Assembly (NCBI RefSeq): GCF_029848115.1
Contig: NZ_JARVXG010000052.1
Span: 35,001 to 62,500 of the forward strand
DNA from: Methanobacterium formicicum
Lineage (GTDB): Archaea; Methanobacteriota; Methanobacteria; Methanobacteriales; Methanobacteriaceae
Length of the DNA: 27,500 nucleotides
Direction of reading: 5' to 3'
A program made the translations under genes and the position numbers. Numbering within the stretch: position 1 is the stretch's first letter; every line of letters starts with the position of its first letter. This document shows positions 22,915-27,500 of the stretch, piece after piece. The notes below the pieces were generated by a model that was given only the letters and a program-made list of their open reading frames with translations, did not search any database and was not told the origin of the DNA.

Positions 22915-25900
22915 TTATGTTCCGGAATTGCTGCTTACTTTAGGGATTTTAATAACAAAATTGGCACCATCACCATCTTTGACTTCTACAGAACCTTCAG
23001 ATTGATCTACAAAGGTTTTAACCAGTTGTAAACCAAATGAATCAGGTGTTTCAATGGAAACATGGCGGGGTAGTCCCACTCCGTTGTCCGCAACATTGAT
23101 CACCAATTCTTCATCCTCACTCACCACTTCTACCCGGATTTCACCCGGTTCTTTATTGGGGAATCCGTGTTTGAGTGAGTTAATCACCAGCTCACTTATA
23201 ACCAACCCGGACAACACCGCCATATCCATATTCAGATAGGCATCATGGGTTTTTATGGTTATATCAACGTCTTTAGCCCCCTGGGAGCGTACGATATCCT
23301 GGAGTATGCTGTCCAGGTACGGTTGGAGATTAATGTGCTCCAGGTCTTCGGATTGGTACAGCTTTTCATGGACCAGTCCAAAGGATCGGAGGTAACTGCG
23401 ACCGTCCTTTAGTTTGTTAACCATTTCATCAATAACATACTCTGAATGCAACCGGTTAAGGCTGGATATCATTTGCATGTTCGTTTTAACCCCAGTGTAC
23501 ACGTTTTTAAGCACTCTTTCCCGTTTTTCCAGTGATTTCCTGGCCAGTTGCTCGGCATTCTGGAGGTCCTCCAGCTGCTGGGCGAAATCATTCCCCAGGC
23601 GGGAGATCTCCTGGCTTTTTTCCTGGAGATCCGTGGTTTTTAGAGCAAGTTCCCGGGTGAGTCCTTCGTTTTTGGTTTCCAGGTCCTCTGTTTTTTTACG
23701 TATCTCTTCGGTTTTCTCTGCCAAATCTTTCTTGACTTTTTTAAGGGCTTTTTCGGTGACAAGTCTTTTTGATCGCTCCAGACTCAGATCACGGGTGGTG
23801 TTTTCCAGTTGTTTTACCATGCTACTTAATTCAATTCCCAATTCGACCTTTTCCTGTTCCCATGATTTCTGGGAATGATTAAAGTCTTCAATTTCCTTTT
23901 CCAGGTCTGCTATTTTGGATAGGGATTGTGCTGATTTATTTGCCTGTTTTTCCAGGTTGCTGGATTTTTCCTTCAGTTCATCTTCCAGTTTTTTACGAAC
24001 TACTCTCTCATCATCCAATGCCTGGGATGATTTTTCATAATCCGCAGTTAACCCTTTTATTTCTTCTTCCAGAAGTTGCCTGTTTTTTTCCAGTGCTTCT
24101 TCCCGGTTTTGTAAGTTTTTTAATTCTACTTCCTGGTTTTTAATGGTTTTTTCCAGTTCACCTACTGTTTCCGTAAAATCAGTACCCAGTTGCTCATTTA
24201 ATCTTTCCAGAGACTTTATTTTCTCATTTTTATCCTTTATTTGAGATTTTAAAGATATCTTAACCTCATCTAATTCTGTGTTCACGGATTCCAGTGAACT
24301 TCGAGATTTATTAAGGTTTTCCTGGAGTTTTTCCATTTTTTTATGGTACTCGGTTAAATCGCGCCCTACAGACTGGTACTCCTCAATTTGACCGGAACTG
24401 TTATAAAGCGCCCGAGTAACCCACTGCCACCATCTTAATTCACCGCTGGCCATTTTAATTGGCCCTTCAAAGACCCGGATAGAGTCTTCATTTCCCTGGG
24501 ATTGGAAGTGAACTTTCATCTGGTCCCTATCTTCCTCAGAAAGGGCGAATACAGTATTGAATTCGCTTTTTAATCCGAAAAAATTATAATATGCTTCATT
24601 GGCAAAGGTAAGTTCCATGTCTTTGTTGAATCTGCACACAATTTCGCTCTCTTCATCAACCACAGAACGATATAATTCTTCATTTCTTTTCAAATCGTCT
24701 TCTATTTTTTTTAAATCGGTAACATCATCTAAAGTTACCATTAATCCTTGAAAAAATTTGTAGGTGTTTATTTCAATGTAAAATGGTTTTTCATCCTTGG
24801 AAATCTTGATGCTGCGGTAACTGTTACCAGTTTCCAGGGTTTTTCCGCACATTTCCTCTAGTTCACTGTCCCACAGGGGCTTTATAGCATCAGAAAGAGC
24901 CCTGCCAATAACGGCATCGGTATCGCAATCCACTATTTCTTTAACCCGGTGATTGGAATAAATACATTTTAAATCATTGCTATAAACCATCAATCCCTGA
25001 TCAAGGGTTTCCAACATTTTAACATACTTTTCGCCAGTATCTTTAAGGTACTCCTCAAGTTGGCGATGGTCAGTAATGTCCTGGAATTGAACCAAATATC
25101 CTTCATGGGTTTCGTCCAATTTTAGTGGACTCACATGTATATTTAGATATATCGAATCTGTTTCGGTTGTTTTTTGGAATTTGAGTTCATTTAACTTATC
25201 CCAATCTAGTTTACAATCAAAGTGAACTTTTAAACCTTTTTTAAGTTTTTCCAATTCTTTATCATCCAGTTTGAAACTATCAAACAAATTGAACTGCTGG
25301 AGGAGTTGGAAGTCAGAGACTCCAAAGAGTTCCAGGCTAGCCGGGTTGGCCTCTAAAAGGTTACCCTCCGCATCAAATACCTCGGTTGCCAGGGATTCGG
25401 AATAAATATTGTGGAACTTTTGTTCCCTTTCCTTAAGGGATTTTTCATCCTCTACCTGTTGACTTACATCCTGGAATACGATACTGGCTCCCACTGATCC
25501 CGGAGTTTCTCCCTCAATAAAAGAAATAGTGTATTCAATATGGACTTTGTCACTGGAATGATCCTTTATAATTGATTTAGAAGTGATGGGAGTGGTTCCA
25601 CTGGCAATAAAATCAGTTGAGTAACCTTCCCCTTTTTTAATTCCATCCAGAGGGAATAAACTTACCAGTTCTTTATTTACAGTCATGCCTTCTTCAAAAT
25701 CAGTGAAATCACCAGCAAATTTGTTTATATAAATGATAACTCCACTTAAATTTATGACTATAACCCCAGAATCACTTAACTTATCATCAAGAGTTTTTCC
25801 AATCTGGAATAACTTTTTTTCAAGTTTATGTTCAGAAAGAGCAGTTTCAATCTTATCCTGTAACTCATTTTCCTCAAAGGGCTTGATGATGTAAGCAGTG

Positions 25901-26196
25901 GGACTGGTGATTTCAGCCCTCTTACGGGTTTTAGAATCGCCGTAGGCAGTTAAATAAATTATGGGAATATCCTGGATATTTTTAATCTCAGTGGCCGCAT
26001 CAATCCCATCACCCTGACCTTTAAGCATGACATCCATTAAAATTAAATCGGGTTTTATTTCTTTAGCCTTTTTAACCGCTTCTTTCCGTGAAAAAGCAAA
26101 GGATGGAACATCGTAACCCCAAGTTTTTAATTTTCTCTGGAGCTCCATGGCAGTAAGCCCATCATCCTCTACCACTAAAATTTTTGCTTCGGGCAT
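22915..26196 (-). CDS. Large receiver-multi-PAS-coiled-coil HATPase protein lacking phosphoacceptor His
   Basis: A soluble 1093-residue signalling protein. Order: receiver domain (5-120; Asp55 in LILMDVMLKG), PAS-like regions at about 132-248, 260-378, 390-495 and 508-615, a long charged coiled coil (about 618-890), a HisKA_2-like segment, and a C-terminal HATPase domain. In the HisKA_2 segment the paralogue's [11 protein letters not shown] reads NVYTGVKTNMQ here, so the His pair is Tyr900-Thr901. The nearby RSYLRSFGLVHEKLYQSEDLEHI region and the ATP-site motifs (SELVINSLKHGFP, DNGVGLP, SFGLQLV) are kept. It may bind ATP but should not autophosphorylate in the usual way. The ATG at 26196 has a GGGAGG signal. 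It is first in the four-gene signalling cluster. No frameshift or stop interrupts it. Confidence 0.92.
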   Translation of the reverse strand: MPEAKILVVEDDGLTAMELQRKLKTWGYDVPSFAFSRKEAVKKAKEIKPDLILMDVMLKGQGDGIDAATEIKNIQDIPIIYLTAYGDSKTRKRAEITSPTAYIIKPFEENELQDKIETALSEHKLEKKLFQIGKTLDDKLSDSGVIVINLSGVIIYINKFAGDFTDFEEGMTVNKELVSLFPLDGIKKGEGYSTDFIASGTTPITSKSIIKDHSSDKVHIEYTISFIEGETPGSVGASIVFQDVSQQVEDEKSLKEREQKFHNIYSESLATEVFDAEGNLLEANPASLELFGVSDFQLLQQFNLFDSFKLDDKELEKLKKGLKVHFDCKLDWDKLNELKFQKTTETDSIYLNIHVSPLKLDETHEGYLVQFQDITDHRQLEEYLKDTGEKYVKMLETLDQGLMVYSNDLKCIYSNHRVKEIVDCDTDAVIGRALSDAIKPLWDSELEEMCGKTLETGNSYRSIKISKDEKPFYIEINTYKFFQGLMVTLDDVTDLKKIEDDLKRNEELYRSVVDEESEIVCRFNKDMELTFANEAYYNFFGLKSEFNTVFALSEEDRDQMKVHFQSQGNEDSIRVFEGPIKMASGELRWWQWVTRALYNSSGQIEEYQSVGRDLTEYHKKMEKLQENLNKSRSSLESVNTELDEVKISLKSQIKDKNEKIKSLERLNEQLGTDFTETVGELEKTIKNQEVELKNLQNREEALEKNRQLLEEEIKGLTADYEKSSQALDDERVVRKKLEDELKEKSSNLEKQANKSAQSLSKIADLEKEIEDFNHSQKSWEQEKVELGIELSSMVKQLENTTRDLSLERSKRLVTEKALKKVKKDLAEKTEEIRKKTEDLETKNEGLTRELALKTTDLQEKSQEISRLGNDFAQQLEDLQNAEQLARKSLEKRERVLKNVYTGVKTNMQMISSLNRLHSEYVIDEMVNKLKDGRSYLRSFGLVHEKLYQSEDLEHINLQPYLDSILQDIVRSQGAKDVDITIKTHDAYLNMDMAVLSGLVISELVINSLKHGFPNKEPGEIRVEVVSEDEELVINVADNGVGLPRHVSIETPDSFGLQLVKTFVDQSEGSVEVKDGDGANFVIKIPKVSSNSGT

Positions 26197-26234
26197 AACC
26201 CCGCCCTCCCAAGATTTGAAAAATTAATGACAAT

Positions 26235-26246
26235 ATTGCTTGCAAT
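26235..26246. promoter_or_regulatory. 12-bp palindrome at the expected start of the signalling operon transcript
   Basis: ATTGC-TT-GCAAT is a perfect inverted repeat. On the minus strand it lies about 25 bases after the TATA-like element at 26267-26275, i.e. over the expected transcription start, and 40-50 bases before the ATG at 26196. That position suits a repressor operator. Confidence 0.35.
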
Positions 26247-26266
26247 TATCAATTTATTAGCCATTA

Positions 26267-26275
26267 TATTTATAA
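26267..26275 (-). promoter_or_regulatory. Candidate TATA box of the signalling gene cluster
   Basis: The minus strand reads TTATAAATA within AAATTATAAATATAATGG. Transcription would begin near 26245, giving a leader of about 50 nt that ends in the GGGAGG ribosome binding site. Confidence 0.45.
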
Positions 26276-26328
26276 TTTAAGATCAATGGGGAATAGCTTA
26301 ATGGGAAAATAGAGGATGGAAAAGGTTT

Positions 26329-26850
26329 TCAGTAGCGTTCAAAGTGTAAAAAATCGTCTACATCCCTACGAGGCGGAGGATATGGTTTTTCATCAGGATA
26401 TCCCAGGGGGACCAGTGCTACTGGCCTTAACTGAGATGGTATCCTCAGCAAGTCGATGACCTCCTGCTCATCAAAGGCTCCCACCCAGCAAGCTCCCAGA
26501 CCCCGAGCATGGGCCATGAGAAGCATGTTCTCCAATGCACAGGAAACATCCTGGATAGAGTAAAGCTCCACCCCCCGGGCACCGTAAACCATGCTGCAAA
26601 CACTCTTATTGATGCAGGCCACCATAACCACCGGGGCTTTGGATATAAAATCTCGCATATAAGCCGCCGCAGAGAGTTTCTTCCTGGTTTCCGGATCTTT
26701 AACCAGGATCATCTCCCAGCTTTGCAGGTTTCCTGCAGAGGGAGCCCATATACCAGCCTGGATGATCTTCATAATCAGAGAGTCCGGGACTTCCTTCTCC
26801 TTAAATTTCCTAATACTTCTCCTTTGACTTATTGCCTGGAAAACTTCCAT
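26329..26850 (-). CDS. Nitroreductase-family FMN oxidoreductase
   Basis: A 173-residue flavoprotein of the nitroreductase superfamily, which uses FMN as a dimer to reduce varied substrates. The N-terminal FMN-contact motif RRSIRKF, the WAPSAGNLQSWEMILV segment, the ISKAPVVMVAC strand, the helix with QDVSCALENMLLMAHARGLGACWVG and the C-terminal VPLGYPDEKPYPPPRR motif are all typical. The length is on the short side but complete for archaeal members. The ATG at 26850 is preceded by GGGGGA with a 7-base spacer; a GTG at 26856 is in frame but lies on that signal. The natural substrate cannot be named. It is on the same strand as the signalling genes but 132 bp upstream of them, with a promoter between. 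Confidence 0.92.
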   Translation of the reverse strand: MEVFQAISQRRSIRKFKEKEVPDSLIMKIIQAGIWAPSAGNLQSWEMILVKDPETRKKLSAAAYMRDFISKAPVVMVACINKSVCSMVYGARGVELYSIQDVSCALENMLLMAHARGLGACWVGAFDEQEVIDLLRIPSQLRPVALVPLGYPDEKPYPPPRRDVDDFLHFERY

Positions 26851-26994
26851 TAACACTTCCCCCTATTTTTACCATGATTTTAGTAAACCATCATTAAACA
26901 AACCCCGTTACCAAGTAGGAATCCAATTATTATTAATAAATCCCATTTAATTTTATTTTAAAGTCTTTTAATCCATTGTTTTAACATTTCTCGG

Positions 26995-27500
26995 TTATTT
27001 TTTATACACCTGGGCATCGACCACCATGTGGTACACTCCAGGAGAATACTTCTTAATGATCCTCTGATTCAGTACCTCCACCTCGAAACCATTGGCCGCT
27101 TCCCTAATCCTTTCAGCAGGACGAATGTATTTCAATTTATCTGGAACTGACTCATGGTAATGTATTATCCCTTCATCCCGGATAACTTCCAGGGCCACAT
27201 CGAGATATTCCTCAGTATTGCCTATATACCCCATTAATACCCGATCAGCAATATTTCGTGGTGCCACATCCCTACAATCACCTAAAATAGGTTCCACCAC
27301 TCCCTGAACATGGTTAAGTTCAACATTCTCCGCAAGATAACCGTGGGCCACCGGATTGATCTCCACGGCATAGATCTTCTCTGGTCGGGCATGTACCGCC
27401 ATAGGTATGGTAAAATAACCAATCCCTGCAAATAAATCCACCACAGTTTCTCCTGGTCGTACTATTTGCCCCATTCTCTTTCTTTCAGTGGTGTTTCCCT
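26995..27500 (-). CDS. taw2: tRNA wybutosine-synthesis enzyme Taw2, C-terminal part (runs off window)
   Basis: The last 168 residues of a class I S-adenosylmethionine enzyme; the frame stays open through the end of the window, so the 5' part is missing. Taw2 moves the aminocarboxypropyl group of S-adenosylmethionine to the wyosine precursor at tRNA-Phe G37. Visible features are the GNTTERKRM segment at the window edge, the cofactor-binding motif VVDLFAGIGYFTIP, the acidic VEINP strand end, and MGYIGNTEEYLDVAL followed by GIIHYHE. The C-terminal KKYSPGVYHMVVDA matches the Taw2 pattern. The related methyltransferase Trm5 usually has a DNxP-type motif where this protein has MGYIGN, so Taw2 is preferred over Trm5. 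The ATG at 27474 is internal, not the true start. Confidence 0.87.
   Translation of the reverse strand, partial: GNTTERKRMGQIVRPGETVVDLFAGIGYFTIPMAVHARPEKIYAVEINPVAHGYLAENVELNHVQGVVEPILGDCRDVAPRNIADRVLMGYIGNTEEYLDVALEVIRDEGIIHYHESVPDKLKYIRPAERIREAANGFEVEVLNQRIIKKYSPGVYHMVVDAQVYKK

Noticed and set aside
23414..23878. A 154-codon plus-strand open frame inside the large signalling gene
   Set aside because: It lies antisense to the coiled-coil region, has strongly biased Ser/Arg/Phe composition typical of the complement of Glu/Lys/Leu codons, and lacks a ribosome binding site.

Overview
The window looks like chromosomal DNA from a hydrogenotrophic methanogenic archaeon of the order Methanobacteriales, most like the genus Methanobacterium. 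This rests on gene content: mptA (methanopterin pathway) and cofG (coenzyme F420), the methanogen families DUF1922, MTH1187/DUF77, DUF2100, DUF2120 and DUF4013, and archaeal Trm1, NcsA and Taw2. It also rests on gene signals: GGTGA/GGAGG ribosome binding sites, frequent TTG/GTG starts, AT-rich spacers with TATA boxes, and oligo-T terminators. I see no rRNA, tRNA, CRISPR array, transposase, integrase or phage gene.

Layout. 1-3.4 kb: a small zinc-ribbon protein, a GTPBP1-like GTPase, and a 2-thiolation enzyme (ncsA) divergent from the MTH1187-type thiamine-binding protein; the order fits the MTH1184-1187 neighbourhood of Methanothermobacter as I recall it. 3.5-8.1 kb: a DegT-type aminotransferase, a CPBP membrane protease, the tRNA G26 dimethyltransferase Trm1 and a lineage-specific anchored protein. 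8.1-10.5 kb: two tandem DUF4013 membrane paralogues in spacers rich in short direct repeats. 10.4-13.7 kb: a two-gene operon with the FMN part of archaeal glutamate synthase, fused to an unusually large polyferredoxin module, and its GXGXG domain partner; a winged-helix regulator is divergent from it. 14.1-16.9 kb: a small protein divergent from an Lrp-type regulator, a histone-deacetylase-fold amidohydrolase and DUF2100. 17.3-19.9 kb: coenzyme synthesis, with mptA overlapping a DUF2120 gene, then cofG. 19.9-26.2 kb: four minus-strand signalling proteins, each beginning with a receiver domain. 26.3-27.5 kb: a nitroreductase and the 3' part of taw2, which runs off the window.

The most notable points are these. 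(1) The signalling cluster has four receivers and two related HATPase proteins, but the larger one (1093 residues, four PAS-like regions, about 260 residues of coiled coil) has Tyr-Thr where its paralogue has the His-His of the phosphoacceptor motif. (2) The GXGXG gene has no usable start that includes its conserved N-terminus, so a frameshift, a sequence error or a non-standard start is likely. (3) The glutamate synthase-like protein carries cysteines for about six Fe-S clusters ahead of its FMN domain, and no glutaminase gene is adjacent. (4) ncsA and the MTH1187 gene share a 35-bp divergent spacer that fits two leaderless promoters. (5) The long mptA leader has a promoter-like element and a tandem T-tract that could be an attenuator or a small RNA.
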